From Bacteroidota bacterium (GTDB lineage Bacteria > Bacteroidota > Bacteroidia > Bacteroidales > Prolixibacteraceae): DNA of 64,000 bases. Of this stretch, positions 9,286-18,399 are shown in pieces. The DNA lies in NCBI GenBank assembly GCA_023428545.1, contig JAEYXH010000008.1:124001-188000 (forward strand). The letters are read 5' to 3'. Under the pieces are notes generated by a model. That model saw only the letters and a list, made by a program, of their open reading frames with translations, was not told where the DNA came from and made no database searches. Position 1 is the first letter of the stretch, and the number at the start of each line of letters is the position of its first letter. Position numbers and translations under genes: made by a program.

Positions 9286-10038
9286 TTGAAAAATCGAAAA
9301 AATATTTATTTCGTTTCTGATGTGCACCTAGGGGCACCCTCCCTCAAAGACAACCACGAAAGGGAAAAGAAATTCGTCAGATGGCTCGACAAGGTAAGCC
9401 AGGATGCTTCGGAGATTTTCCTGATGGGCGATATATTTGATTACTGGTTCGAATACAAGAAGGTAGTTCCCCGTGGACACATCAGGGTATTGGGTAAACT
9501 GGCCGAAATAACCGACAGCGGAATACCTGTCCATTTCTTTACCGGAAACCATGATATCTGGATATTTGATTACCTTCCTTCAGAAATAGGGCTCATCGTT
9601 CATCATGATCCTGAAACATTTAACCTTCTGGGTAAAAAATTCTTCCTTGCACATGGCGATGGACTCGATCCAGGCGATAAAGGTTATATAATTCTGAAAA
9701 AAATATTTAAAAGCAGGGTTTTACAGTGGCTTTATGCCAGACTTCATCCTAACTTTGCAGTGACCGTGGCTCAGAAATGGTCAAAAAACAGCCGTCTGGG
9801 TAAAAAAGATTATGCCGATAGCTTTGATGCAACCTCTGAAGGCATGTTTCAATATGCATCCTCGGTATTGGAAAAAGAGCATTTTGATTACTTTGTTTTT
9901 GGTCACAGGCATCGATTGGTAAATATCCCCATCAGTGAGCGTTCACGGTTTGTATTGCTGGGAGACTGGATAAAAACATTTTCCTACGGGGTATTTGACG
10001 GAACAGATTTTGAATTGAAGATTTTTATAGACGAATAA
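9286..10038 (+). CDS. lpxH: UDP-2,3-diacylglucosamine diphosphatase
   Basis: Hydrolyses UDP-2,3-diacylglucosamine to lipid X in lipid A synthesis, at the cytoplasmic face of the inner membrane. The metallophosphoesterase metal motifs are all present: SDVHLGA at the N-terminus, GDIFDYWFEY, GNHDIW, AHGDGLDPGD and FGHRHRL near the C-terminus. The 250-residue length fits LpxH. The start is a TTG at 9286, immediately before the first conserved strand (YFVSDVHLG); no ATG is available before the first metal motif. A FabH-like gene follows after 14 bp, so the two probably form an operon. Confidence 0.9.
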   Translation: MKNRKNIYFVSDVHLGAPSLKDNHEREKKFVRWLDKVSQDASEIFLMGDIFDYWFEYKKVVPRGHIRVLGKLAEITDSGIPVHFFTGNHDIWIFDYLPSEIGLIVHHDPETFNLLGKKFFLAHGDGLDPGDKGYIILKKIFKSRVLQWLYARLHPNFAVTVAQKWSKNSRLGKKDYADSFDATSEGMFQYASSVLEKEHFDYFVFGHRHRLVNIPISERSRFVLLGDWIKTFSYGVFDGTDFELKIFIDE

Positions 10039-10052
10039 ATAATCCTACAGTT

Positions 10053-11129
10053 GTGAAGATTTATACAACCATAACCGGATCAGGAAGTTATATTCCGCCA
10101 GTAATGATTGCCAACGATCATTTCCTGAATTATACTTTCTATGATCCTGCCACCAGGGCTCCTTTTGACAAGGATAACACCGAAATTATCGAAAAATTCA
10201 GGGAAATCACGAATATCGAGGAGCGCCGCTGGTGCAATCCTGAAGACCAGACGTCAGATTTGGGGGCATATGCCGCCAGAAATGCCATCGAATCGGCAGG
10301 TATCGATCCCGAAACACTTGATTTTATCATCATGGCCCACAACTTCGGTGATTTGCCGCAAATCAACAGGCGTTCTTCGATTGTCCCCTATATGGCAGCC
10401 CGGGTAAAGCAAAAACTGGGTTTGAAGAATCCCCACATGTTTGCACACGATGTCATTGCAGGATGTCCGGGATGGGTTCAGGCTTTGATTGTTGCAGACA
10501 TGTATATAAAATCAGGGCAATATCAAAGAGGGTTGGTAATTGGTAGCGATGTGAACAGCAGGGTGGCAGATCCCTTTGACAGGGATACCATGATCTTTGC
10601 CGATGGTGCGGGTGCTGTCGTGGTGGAAGCCGTCCAGTCTGAAGAACCTGTGGGCATACTTTCCCATGCCATGCAGACAGACGCCCTGGAGGCCGATTAC
10701 CTGGTCATGGATACCACGCTTAATCCCGAATCAGACAATAAGGATATCTATATCAGGATGCAGGGACACAAGGTCTACGTATATGCACTGACCAATGTAC
10801 CCAAAGTGGTTAAAAAGAGCCTGCAGCTTGCCGGATTGACGCTTACGGATGTAAAAAAGGTGCTGATACACCAGGCCAACGAAAAAATGGACCAGGCCAT
10901 CCTGGAAAGAGTTTTCAGACTTTACAAAATCAAGGATATTCCGGAAACCGTGATGCCGATGACCATCAACAAGTTGGGTAACAGTTCTTCGGCTACCATT
11001 CCGACACTATACGATTTAATTGTAAGGAAGGAACTCGAAGGCCATTCCATCAACAGTGGAGATGTCATCATATTCACCTCTGTGGGTGCAGGAATGATGA
11101 TAAATTCAGTAGTTTACCAGGTACCTTAA
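10053..11129 (+). CDS. 3-oxoacyl-ACP synthase III family protein (FabH-like)
   Basis: A condensing enzyme of the thiolase superfamily, 358 residues, with the KAS III catalytic triad visible: Cys138 in VIAGCPGWVQA, His273 in IHQANEKM and Asn310 in NKLGNSSSA. The C-terminus (GDVIIFTSVGAGMMINSVVY) matches the family. This is a divergent FabH paralogue with a long N-terminal insertion (residues 25-60), so it may prime a special acyl chain instead of doing the general fatty-acid initiation step; I therefore give no gene symbol. The start is a GTG at 10053, 14 bp after lpxH. Confidence 0.85.
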   Translation: MKIYTTITGSGSYIPPVMIANDHFLNYTFYDPATRAPFDKDNTEIIEKFREITNIEERRWCNPEDQTSDLGAYAARNAIESAGIDPETLDFIIMAHNFGDLPQINRRSSIVPYMAARVKQKLGLKNPHMFAHDVIAGCPGWVQALIVADMYIKSGQYQRGLVIGSDVNSRVADPFDRDTMIFADGAGAVVVEAVQSEEPVGILSHAMQTDALEADYLVMDTTLNPESDNKDIYIRMQGHKVYVYALTNVPKVVKKSLQLAGLTLTDVKKVLIHQANEKMDQAILERVFRLYKIKDIPETVMPMTINKLGNSSSATIPTLYDLIVRKELEGHSINSGDVIIFTSVGAGMMINSVVYQVP

Positions 11130-11142
11130 CAGAGATTTCGCG

Positions 11143-12378
11143 TTAGCTTGCTTTCAGACGGTTCAGACTTGACCTGTCAAGCTTTTCACGGGCATATTCC
11201 AGGGTAATTGTCAGTTCCTTCAGCTGCTCTGTTGGTGAATGGAACATGGCATCGATCATGATATTTTCGCAGATTGAACGTAATCCCCTGGCACCAAGTT
11301 TAAATTCAACTGCCTTATCAACAATGTATTCGAGGGCATCTTCCTCAAAAACCAGCTTGATTCCGTCGAGTTCAAACAATTTCAGGTACTGTTTGATAAT
11401 TGAGTTCTTTGGCTCGGTAAGAATCCGCCTCAGGGTATCCCTGTCAAGTGGATCGAGGTGAGCCAACACGGGCAGACGACCGATGATTTCCGGAATCATG
11501 CCGAAAGACCGTAAATCCTGGGGAGAAATATATTGCAGTAAGTTCTCGCGGTCAATTCGGTCACCATCTTTGGCGGCTCCATAACCTATCACCTTGGTGT
11601 TCAGGCGTTGTGCTATCTTTCGTTCGATCCCTTCAAATGCACCTCCACAAACAAACAGGATATTCTTAGTATTTACGGGGATCAATTTTTGTTCGGGGTG
11701 TTTTCGCCCACCTTGCGGAGGAACATTCACCACAGAACCCTCAAGAAGCTTCAGGAGACCCTGCTGTACCCCTTCGCCCGACACATCCCTGGTAATGGAT
11801 GGATTATCGCCTTTCCGGGCAATTTTATCGATTTCGTCAATAAAAACAATACCCCGCTCGGCAGCTTCCACGTTGTAGTCGGCAACCTGGAGAAGCCGGG
11901 TCAACAAGCTTTCAATATCCTCACCCACATAGCCAGCTTCGGTAAGAACCGTTGCATCCACTATAGTGAAGGGAACATGCAGCATTCGGGCAATTGTGCG
12001 TGCAAGAAGGGTTTTGCCGGTACCGGTTTCACCTACAAGAATGATGTTTGACTTTTCAATTTCAGTTTCATCATCGTCGACCCTCTGGGTAAGCCGCTTA
12101 TAATGGTTATATACTGCCACGGCCAGAATCTTCTTTGCCTGATCCTGACCAATGACATACTGATCGAGAAATTCCTTGATTTCAAGTGGTTTCATCAGCT
12201 TCATCCCATCAAGTTCGAAAGCCGAATCCCTTTTCATTTCCTCGAGGATGATCGAATGTGCCTGCTCGGCGCAACGATCACAGATATGGCCCTCAATACC
12301 GGCAATCAAAAGACTTACGTCTTGCTTTTCACGCCCACAGAATGAACACTTGTCAGATTTTCCCTTCGTATTACTCAT
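11143..12378 (-). CDS. clpX: ATP-dependent Clp protease ATP-binding subunit ClpX
   Basis: AAA+ unfoldase that feeds substrates to ClpP. The N-terminal zinc-binding domain has Cys11, Cys14, Cys33 and Cys36 (CSFC and CDRC). Walker A is GETGTGKT at about 116-123, Walker B is VFIDEIDKI, and sensor/arginine-finger regions follow. The ClpP-docking loop is present as VIGYG, where other species have IGF. The 411-residue length is normal. The ATG overlaps the clpP stop codon by one base (TAATG), indicating translational coupling in a tig-clpP-clpX cluster. It is convergent with the FabH-like gene. Confidence 0.97.
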   Translation of the reverse strand: MSNTKGKSDKCSFCGREKQDVSLLIAGIEGHICDRCAEQAHSIILEEMKRDSAFELDGMKLMKPLEIKEFLDQYVIGQDQAKKILAVAVYNHYKRLTQRVDDDETEIEKSNIILVGETGTGKTLLARTIARMLHVPFTIVDATVLTEAGYVGEDIESLLTRLLQVADYNVEAAERGIVFIDEIDKIARKGDNPSITRDVSGEGVQQGLLKLLEGSVVNVPPQGGRKHPEQKLIPVNTKNILFVCGGAFEGIERKIAQRLNTKVIGYGAAKDGDRIDRENLLQYISPQDLRSFGMIPEIIGRLPVLAHLDPLDRDTLRRILTEPKNSIIKQYLKLFELDGIKLVFEEDALEYIVDKAVEFKLGARGLRSICENIMIDAMFHSPTEQLKELTITLEYAREKLDRSSLNRLKAS

Positions 12379-13055
12379 TACTTCTTGTCTCTAACCAAAA
12401 TCTCATCAATCATTCCATACTCAACCGCCTCCTGGGATGTCATCCAGTAATCCCTGTCGGCATCTCTTTCGACCTGTTCGACCGATTTGCCGGTATGGTC
12501 AGATAAAATCTTATACAATTCATTTTTAATCTTCATGATTTCACGGGCGGTGATTTCGATATCGGAAGCCTGTCCGGATGCACCTCCCATCGGTTGGTGA
12601 ATCATGATCCTTGAATGTTTGAGGGCCGAACGCTTGCCCTTGGTGCCTGCTGTCAGCAGGATCGCACCCATGGAAGCTGCCATGCCGGTACAGATTGTAG
12701 CCACATTGGCCGTAATATACTGCATGGTATCGTAAATGCCCAGTCCGGCATGAACTGAACCTCCGGGAGAATTAAAGTACACCTGAATGTCTTTGGAAGG
12801 ATCAGTAGATTCGAGGAATAGTAACTGTGCCTGGATAATATTGGCAACGGTATCATCAATTGGAACCCCAAGGAAAATGATCCGGTCCATCATCAGCCTC
12901 GAGAACACATCCATGGAAGCCACATTCAACTGTCTCTCCTCAATGATGGTAGGTGAGATGTAATAATCATGCAATGAAGTATAACTATGCATGGTCATGC
13001 TGCTGATGCCGGCATGTTTGGTTGCATACTTCCTAAATTCATTATCCCAGTTCAT
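12378..13055 (-). CDS. clpP: ATP-dependent Clp protease proteolytic subunit ClpP
   Basis: Serine protease that forms the tetradecameric chamber of ClpXP. Catalytic Ser128 lies in GMAASMGA, His153 in IHQPMGG and Asp202 in RDYWMTS. I start at the ATG at 13055, giving 225 residues starting [10 protein letters not shown], because a strong GGAGG ribosome-binding site sits at 13063-13067 with a 7-nt spacer; such sites are uncommon in this phylum. The upstream in-frame ATG at 13079 is unlikely. The stop overlaps the clpX start. A hairpin terminator separates it from tig, so clpPX probably has its own promoter. Confidence 0.97.
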   Translation of the reverse strand: MNWDNEFRKYATKHAGISSMTMHSYTSLHDYYISPTIIEERQLNVASMDVFSRLMMDRIIFLGVPIDDTVANIIQAQLLFLESTDPSKDIQVYFNSPGGSVHAGLGIYDTMQYITANVATICTGMAASMGAILLTAGTKGKRSALKHSRIMIHQPMGGASGQASDIEITAREIMKIKNELYKILSDHTGKSVEQVERDADRDYWMTSQEAVEYGMIDEILVRDKK

Positions 13056-13117
13056 ATATTTTCCTCCTGATTTTAACAATGTAACTTAAAAATGAACCCA
13101 TGAGGGTTTAAAACATG

Positions 13118-13125
13118 CAAAGTTA
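13118..13125 (-). promoter_or_regulatory. Possible -7 box for clpP-clpX
   Basis: On the minus strand TAACTTTG matches the TAnnTTTG -7 consensus of the Bacteroidota housekeeping sigma factor, about 63 bp before the clpP ATG. It directly follows the tig terminator. No clear -33 element was found. Confidence 0.4.
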
Positions 13126-13158
13126 AAAAAAAGCAGCAGCTATTTTATCGGCTGCTGC
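13125..13158 (-). terminator. Intrinsic terminator after tig
   Basis: On the minus strand GCAGCAGC (from 13158) pairs with GCTGCTGC (ending 13133) across a 10-nt loop, followed by eight T. It lies 12 bp past the tig stop codon. Confidence 0.8.
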
Positions 13159-13170
13159 ATGCATATCTCA

Positions 13171-14517
13171 TTACAGTGCTTTGAATTCTTCGGTTGTCAC
13201 ATCCTTTTCGTTCAGCTGGACTTTCTCTTTCACCAGGTCGTAAACCTTGATTTCGAAAACCCGGCGGACGATCCGCTCCCTGTCATCCTCTTTCTCCATA
13301 ATCCTATGGGCATATGATTCGAGGTGTTCATCAGCTACCTGGTAAATGCCATATTGCTGAAACTGGGACATGGCAATATTTTTGGCCATCTGAAGGGTTT
13401 CATCTTCGCTGACCTCAATTTTGTTTTCGTTGATAATGTTGTTCTTAATCAACTGCCAACGAAGGTCTTCAATGAAATCTTCGAAATCTTCCTCGATCTT
13501 TTCATCGGTCAGCTCCTTGTTGGTCTCCTTGAGCCAGCGCTTCAGGAAAGCTTCGGGCAAGTCCATAGGGACTGCAGAAATCAAACTCTTCCGGGCATCG
13601 ACTTCAAACTGCTGTTTTGAAGAGTTTTCCAAACTGATGCTGATATTTTCAGACACCTTTTCCCTGAATTGTTCAACAGTGGCAACCTCAGTTTCTTCAC
13701 CGAACAACTTTTTATAAAGTTCCTCATTCAACTCACCCTTTACAAAGTCCTGAATTGATTTTATGGTACAGTGGAACTTGCTTTCAAGTTCTTCGGCAGC
13801 CTCATGGCTAATGTTGAGCATATGCCCAACCTCATGACGGTCGCCAAAAGCAGTAACGGCATCAACAACAAAAGATTCTTCCGGCTTTTTCCCGATAAGT
13901 TCTTTCTTAACCTCTTCGTCTTTGACACGGTCATAAGCTACCAGGACATTTTCGGCCACAATGCCATCTTCCTTTTCAGCTCCATCGGCATCAAGCTCAC
14001 GGAAATCAACCCTCAGATAGGATATTTCCGAAACTGACTCAACATCCTTGGTTGTTCCATATTGTGAAAGAATCTGTTCGATATTTTCATCGATCAGCTG
14101 TTCATCAACTTTAATCCGATAATAATCAACGGTATGTGATTTATCCAGGTTCAAATTGAACTCAGGTGTCAGGGCTATATCAAACACGAACTCAAAATCT
14201 TCCTGTTTGTCGAAATCGATAGGCTGCTGGAGTTCATTATTGGGAAGCGGATCACCAATAATATTGATTTTCTCATCCCTCAGGTAATTGATCAGGTTCT
14301 GTGATAGGAGCTGGTTAACTTCCTCGGCGAGGAGAGCCTTGCCGTATCTCCTCTGGATGACCCCGGCAGGGACCTTGCCCGGACGGAACCCCGGAAGTGC
14401 TACCTTTTGACGATATTCACGAAGTTTGTCTGCCACATTTTTCTCATAATCATTCTTGTCGATAAGAACTTTGATGATGGCAGTTCCATTGTCAGTGTTT
14501 TCCCTGTTAATTTTCAT
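13171..14517 (-). CDS. tig: Trigger factor
   Basis: Ribosome-bound chaperone that meets nascent chains at the exit tunnel. The N-terminal ribosome-docking signature GFRPGKVP is at about residues 43-50. The 448-residue length, acidic composition and helical C-terminal chaperone arms fit the Bacteroidota form; the central PPIase-like region is poorly conserved, as is usual in this phylum. It ends in a hairpin terminator before clpP, so the tig-clpP-clpX cluster is conserved in order but perhaps not one transcript. Confidence 0.93.
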   Translation of the reverse strand: MKINRENTDNGTAIIKVLIDKNDYEKNVADKLREYRQKVALPGFRPGKVPAGVIQRRYGKALLAEEVNQLLSQNLINYLRDEKINIIGDPLPNNELQQPIDFDKQEDFEFVFDIALTPEFNLNLDKSHTVDYYRIKVDEQLIDENIEQILSQYGTTKDVESVSEISYLRVDFRELDADGAEKEDGIVAENVLVAYDRVKDEEVKKELIGKKPEESFVVDAVTAFGDRHEVGHMLNISHEAAEELESKFHCTIKSIQDFVKGELNEELYKKLFGEETEVATVEQFREKVSENISISLENSSKQQFEVDARKSLISAVPMDLPEAFLKRWLKETNKELTDEKIEEDFEDFIEDLRWQLIKNNIINENKIEVSEDETLQMAKNIAMSQFQQYGIYQVADEHLESYAHRIMEKEDDRERIVRRVFEIKVYDLVKEKVQLNEKDVTTEEFKAL

Positions 14518-14551
14518 ATTTTGCCTTTAAAACTTTCTGTTACAATAAATT

Positions 14552-14601
14552 AAAAAAACGGCCCCCTTTTCCTGAAGCTACAGGCAGGTTGCCGGTTTTT
14601 T
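14552..14601 (-). terminator. Putative terminator downstream of tRNA-Leu
   Basis: Directly after the tRNA 3' end on the minus strand, AAAAAACCGGC pairs imperfectly with GGCCGTTTTTTT, with an inner CCTG/CAGG stem, and ends in seven T. The stem has mismatches, so the call is moderate. Confidence 0.5.
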
Positions 14602-14602
14602 G

Positions 14603-14684
14603 TGCGGACGAAGGGACTCGAACCCCCACGCCGTAAGGCACCAGATCCTAAGTCTGGCACGTCTACCAATTCCGCCACGTCCGC
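14603..14684 (-). tRNA. tRNA-Leu (anticodon TAG)
   Basis: On the minus strand the sequence folds as a class II tRNA: acceptor stem GCGGACG/CGTCCGC, D arm with AATTGGTAGA, anticodon stem CCAGA/TCTGG with loop CTTAGGA giving anticodon TAG, a long variable arm, and T arm GGTTCGAGTCCC. The discriminator base is A, as expected for leucine. The 3' CCA is not encoded. It reads CUA and, by wobble, other CUN leucine codons. It lies between tig and lptB on the same strand. Confidence 0.95.
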
Positions 14685-14768
14685 GATTTGCGGCGCAAAG
14701 GTAGTTAAAATTTTAATTTTAAAACTACCTGAACGACTAATTGCCAAAAAATCTGATGATTAGTACAC

Positions 14769-15491
14769 TTACCGTAACGTGAAATTCTGCCCGAGATAAA
14801 CTTTTCTGACGATTTCATCGTTTGCAAGATCCTCCGCGGTTCCGTATTTCAGGATACTTCCCTCAAAAAGAAGATACGAACGATCGGTGATTGAAAGCGT
14901 TTCGTGTACGTTATGGTCGGTAATCAACACTCCGATATTCTTTTCCTTCAGCTTGATCACAATATTCTGGATATCCTCAACAGCAATCGGATCGACACCG
15001 GCAAAAGGCTCATCGAGAAGGATAAACTTGGGATCAATAGCCAGGGCCCGTGCAATTTCGGTCCGGCGTCGTTCACCTCCCGACAGCTGGTAACCCATAC
15101 TTTTCCTGATATGCTGCAAACCAAATTCAGACAGTAGCGACTCCAGTTTTTCTTGCTGATATTCCTTGGTATAATCCGTCATTTCGAGTACTGCCCGAAG
15201 ATTATCCTCAATACTCAGCTTACGGAATACAGAGGCTTCCTGTGCCAGATAACCGATTCCTTTCTGGGCTCGTTTATAAACAGGAAGGGAGGTAATATCC
15301 TCATCCTCGATAAAAATACTGCCCGAAAGCGGTTGGATCAACCCTACAATCATGTAAAAGGAAGTTGTTTTCCCTGCACCGTTAGGGCCCAGCAAGCCAA
15401 CAATCTCGCCCTGGCGGACTTCGAAGCTGACACCCTTGACAACGGTTCGCTTCTTATATTTCTTGACGATATTATCTGCTCTTAACAACAT
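14769..15491 (-). CDS. lptB: LPS export ABC transporter ATP-binding protein
   Basis: ATPase that powers lipopolysaccharide extraction from the inner membrane with LptF/LptG. The 240-residue protein has Walker A GPNGAGKTT, the Q-loop, signature LSGGERRR, Walker B FILLDEPFAGVDP and the H-loop TDHNVHETL. The sequence GVDPIAVEDIQ is characteristic of LptB. I start at the ATG at 15491 (MLLRADNIVKKY), the family N-terminus; an earlier ATG at 15518 would overlap tatC by 8 bp. It follows tatC closely, so both are likely in one transcript. The permease genes are not in this window. Confidence 0.94.
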   Translation of the reverse strand: MLLRADNIVKKYKKRTVVKGVSFEVRQGEIVGLLGPNGAGKTTSFYMIVGLIQPLSGSIFIEDEDITSLPVYKRAQKGIGYLAQEASVFRKLSIEDNLRAVLEMTDYTKEYQQEKLESLLSEFGLQHIRKSMGYQLSGGERRRTEIARALAIDPKFILLDEPFAGVDPIAVEDIQNIVIKLKEKNIGVLITDHNVHETLSITDRSYLLFEGSILKYGTAEDLANDEIVRKVYLGQNFTLR

Positions 15492-15510
15492 ACAATCAGG
15501 TTCAAATGGA

Positions 15511-16341
15511 TCAGTCATCCAGCTCTTTGGCCTTTCTCTTTTCGACCCGTTTCGAAATAAAAATACCTATCTCATAGAGGAAGACCAATGGAAAGGCAAC
15601 CATGATCTGGCTGAAAACGTCAGGTGGCGTTATGATCGCAGCAAGCAGGAGCATCAAAACATAGGCATGCCTTCTGTATTTTTTCATGAAGGAAGGCGTC
15701 AGTAATCCAACCCTGCTAAGGAAAAACACAAAGATGGGAAGCAGGAAAACGACACCGGAAGCCAGTGAAATACTGGCCACTGTGCTTATATAGGAGTTGA
15801 TGTTGATCTGGTTGACAACTTCACCACTGATGCTGTACGAAGCCAAAAAATGGATCGAAAGGGGGACAATCAGGTAATAACCAAACAATACACCGAGTCC
15901 AAAAAGGATGGTGGTAAAAAATACGGCGCCCGAGGCATATTTCTTTTCCGTTTCATACAGGGCTGGCTTGATAAACAGCCAGAATTCAAAAAAAACAACC
16001 GGAGAAGCCCCGATAAATCCAAGAATTATGGCAGCCCAGATTGAAGTCAGAAACTGTCCGGCCATCTTAATGCTGATCAGCTGAAGATCACTCTGGTTTA
16101 TTTTTAATGCGTCAGTCCCGATAAAGTCGGCCAGCAAGGAAAACATTCGGTTGGTCCAAAACGCCGGGTTCTTGGGTTTGAATATAATTTCGGTAAAAAT
16201 AAAATCCTGAAAGACAAAAGCCAACACAGCCATCACCATCACGGCCAATACCGAACGGATCAAGTGCCAGCGTAATTCTTCCAGATGGTCAAGAAAGGAC
16301 ATTTCCCCTTGTTTTTTGCCAGTCTTTTCTTTATCACTCAT
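15511..16341 (-). CDS. tatC: Sec-independent protein translocase TatC
   Basis: Core receptor of the twin-arginine translocase, which exports folded proteins. The 276-residue protein begins with the conserved cytoplasmic motif SFLDHLEELRWHL and has six predicted membrane segments; FxPALYETEKKYA and ITPPDVFSQIMVAFPLVFLYEIGI are family signatures. It is about 30 residues longer than many TatC because of a longer first periplasmic loop (residues 45-95). No tatA or tatB gene is nearby. The DUF362 protein in this window carries a possible Tat signal. The gene leads the tatC-lptB pair. Confidence 0.95.
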   Translation of the reverse strand: MSDKEKTGKKQGEMSFLDHLEELRWHLIRSVLAVMVMAVLAFVFQDFIFTEIIFKPKNPAFWTNRMFSLLADFIGTDALKINQSDLQLISIKMAGQFLTSIWAAIILGFIGASPVVFFEFWLFIKPALYETEKKYASGAVFFTTILFGLGVLFGYYLIVPLSIHFLASYSISGEVVNQININSYISTVASISLASGVVFLLPIFVFFLSRVGLLTPSFMKKYRRHAYVLMLLLAAIITPPDVFSQIMVAFPLVFLYEIGIFISKRVEKRKAKELDD

Positions 16342-16372
16342 ATAATCAGGCTCTATTCTTTTAAAAACTCCA

Positions 16373-16380
16373 CAAATATA
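16373..16380 (-). promoter_or_regulatory. Possible -7 box for tatC-lptB
   Basis: On the minus strand TATATTTG fits TAnnTTTG, about 32 bp before the tatC ATG. No -33 partner is obvious. Confidence 0.4.
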
Positions 16381-16630
16381 ACGACTTCCGATAAATACCT
16401 TTCATGGCCCCCCTTTAATTTGGAAAATGGTAAATAAACTGCCAGCGGTTCCCTTTAACTTAATATAAAATCAATTTCCCAGGCCAATGAAACAAAATCC
16501 ACCTACCCAATTTCAATAAATGAAACATGTCAATGTTTTGGGATAAACGCAATAACTGTCTAATTATCAATTATATTGCCAATCTTATTTGTGTAGAATT
16601 TACATAAAAGGTAAAAATGACCGTAAAACA

Positions 16631-16660
16631 TTGTGCATTTGTCAACTTTGATTAATTTTA
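16631..16660 (+). promoter_or_regulatory. Candidate promoter for recQ
   Basis: TTG at 16631-16633, a 19-bp spacer, then TAATTTTA at 16653-16660. This is one mismatch from the Bacteroidota -33/-7 pattern and lies 44 bp before the recQ ATG. Confidence 0.45.
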
Positions 16661-16704
16661 GATACCAAGTAAAAGCATATAAAGCCCAATTGAAATAATT
16701 AAAA

Positions 16705-18393
16705 ATGTCGAGTAACTTATCTTTAACAGAACATCTTCATAAATATTTTGGATTTGATCGTTTTAAAGGCCAGCAGGAAGAAGCAATTAAGAGTGTTTTA
16801 GACGGAAACAACACTTTTGTCCTGATGCCGACAGGCGGTGGAAAGTCCCTGATTTACCAGTTGCCGGCCATGATCATGGACGGTACAGCCATAGTCATTT
16901 CCCCCTTGATTGCCCTGATGAAAAATCAGGTTGATTCCATGCGGGGAATATCAACAGAAGATACAGTCGCCCATTTTCTTAACTCCAGTCTGACAAAGGC
17001 AGCTATCCAGGAAGTCAAGGATGACGTTCTGTCGGGTAAAACCAAACTGCTCTACGTGGCTCCTGAATCGCTTACCAAGGAGGAAAACATTGAATTTCTA
17101 AAAAACATCAGGATCTCCTTTTACGCCATCGATGAAGCACACTGTATTTCGGAATGGGGGCACGACTTCCGGCCTGAATACCGCCGCATCAGGCCTCTGA
17201 TCCAGGAAATAGGGGAGGCTCCTGTCATTGCACTGACCGCAACAGCCACAGCCAAGGTCCAGCATGATATCCAGAAGAATTTGGGGATCCTGAACGCGCA
17301 GGTTTTCAAGGCGTCATTCAACCGCCCCAACCTCTATTATGAGGTCAGACAAAAAGTGAAACCAGAAAACCAGATTATCCGCTTCATCAAGGAAAATGCC
17401 GGAAAATCGGGAATCATTTACTGCCTGAGTAGAAAAAAGGTCGAAGAATTGGCCGAAACCCTCAAAATTAACGGAATAAAGGTTCTTCCATATCATGCAG
17501 GGATGGATGCCCAAACCCGCTCATCCAACCAGGACAAATTTCTGATGGAAGAGGTTGACATCATGGTTGCCACCATTGCCTTCGGAATGGGAATCGACAA
17601 ACCCGATGTCAGGTTTGTCATCCACTACGACATTCCCAAAAGCCTTGAAGGCTATTACCAGGAAACAGGTCGTGCAGGACGTGACGGAGGTGAAGGAAGG
17701 TGCATCACATTCTATAGCTATAAGGACATCCAGAAACTTGACAAGTTTATGCACGGCAAACCGGTTGCGGAACAGGAAATCGGACGCCAACTGCTTCTCG
17801 ATACCGTTTCATACGCCGAAACTGCCATCTGCCGGCGAATAATCCTGCTCCACTACTTCGGCGAAAAGTATGAACACGAAAACTGCAACAATTGCGACAA
17901 CTGCCTCAATCCAAAAGAATATGTGGAAGCACAGGACGAAATCGTCAGAATGCTGGAAACTATTCTTGAAGTGAAAGAGAAGTATAAGGCCGATCATATT
18001 GCCGACATACTGACCGGTAAAACAACGGCAGCCGTAAAATCGTTCCGTCACGATACACTGGAATCTTTCGGATCAGGAGACGACCATGATGAACATTTCT
18101 GGAATGCAGTTTTCAGGCAATCGATGGTTGCTGGACTAATCCACAAGGATATCGAAAATTATGGTATCCTTCAGGTTACCCCTGCCGGACATGAATTTCT
18201 AAAAAATCCCAGGTCGTTTCAGCTGGTGAGAAATCACAGGTATGAAGAGGACGAAGACGAATCGTCAGGTGGCCCGGCATCGGGAGGTTCCGGGGGTGAT
18301 CCTGAACTCTTCAACATGCTCAGGGATCTGCGTAAAACCATGGCTAAGAAGCTGAACCTGCCACCTTATGTCATTTTTCAGGATCCGTCATAG
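16705..18393 (+). CDS. recQ: RecQ-type ATP-dependent DNA helicase, amber-truncated main part
   Basis: 3'-5' DNA helicase of recombination and repair. The 562-residue fragment contains the whole motor: motif I MPTGGGKS (Lys47), DEAH box from Asp143 (AIDEAHCISEWGHDFRPEYR), motif VI YYQETGRAGRDG, the zinc-binding Cys cluster (CRRIILLHYFGE, then CNNCDNC) and a winged-helix domain. It ends with TAG at 18391-18393 inside the sequence KLNLPPYVIFQDPS. In related Bacteroidota proteins this phrase continues without a break into the HRDC domain. The very next codons, GCT GAT ATG, are in the same frame and open the HRDC-encoding frame. The simplest reading is a TTG (Leu) to TAG change. It could also be a sequencing error or a true two-gene split. 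Confidence 0.93.
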   Translation: MSSNLSLTEHLHKYFGFDRFKGQQEEAIKSVLDGNNTFVLMPTGGGKSLIYQLPAMIMDGTAIVISPLIALMKNQVDSMRGISTEDTVAHFLNSSLTKAAIQEVKDDVLSGKTKLLYVAPESLTKEENIEFLKNIRISFYAIDEAHCISEWGHDFRPEYRRIRPLIQEIGEAPVIALTATATAKVQHDIQKNLGILNAQVFKASFNRPNLYYEVRQKVKPENQIIRFIKENAGKSGIIYCLSRKKVEELAETLKINGIKVLPYHAGMDAQTRSSNQDKFLMEEVDIMVATIAFGMGIDKPDVRFVIHYDIPKSLEGYYQETGRAGRDGGEGRCITFYSYKDIQKLDKFMHGKPVAEQEIGRQLLLDTVSYAETAICRRIILLHYFGEKYEHENCNNCDNCLNPKEYVEAQDEIVRMLETILEVKEKYKADHIADILTGKTTAAVKSFRHDTLESFGSGDDHDEHFWNAVFRQSMVAGLIHKDIENYGILQVTPAGHEFLKNPRSFQLVRNHRYEEDEDESSGGPASGGSGGDPELFNMLRDLRKTMAKKLNLPPYVIFQDPS

Positions 18394-18399
18394 GCTGAT

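Larger units (their letters stand above)
16342..16704. other. 363-bp divergent intergenic region between tatC and recQ
   Basis: AT-rich and without a credible gene. It holds the possible tatC -7 box near its left end and a good recQ promoter candidate near its right end. I see no hairpin with a T-run and no longer repeat in it. Confidence 0.7.

Noticed and set aside
18391..18393. TAG as a recoded sense codon across the genome
   Set aside because: Other genes here end normally with TAG (7011-7013, 22644-22646), so a code change is not supported; only this recQ codon is unexplained.
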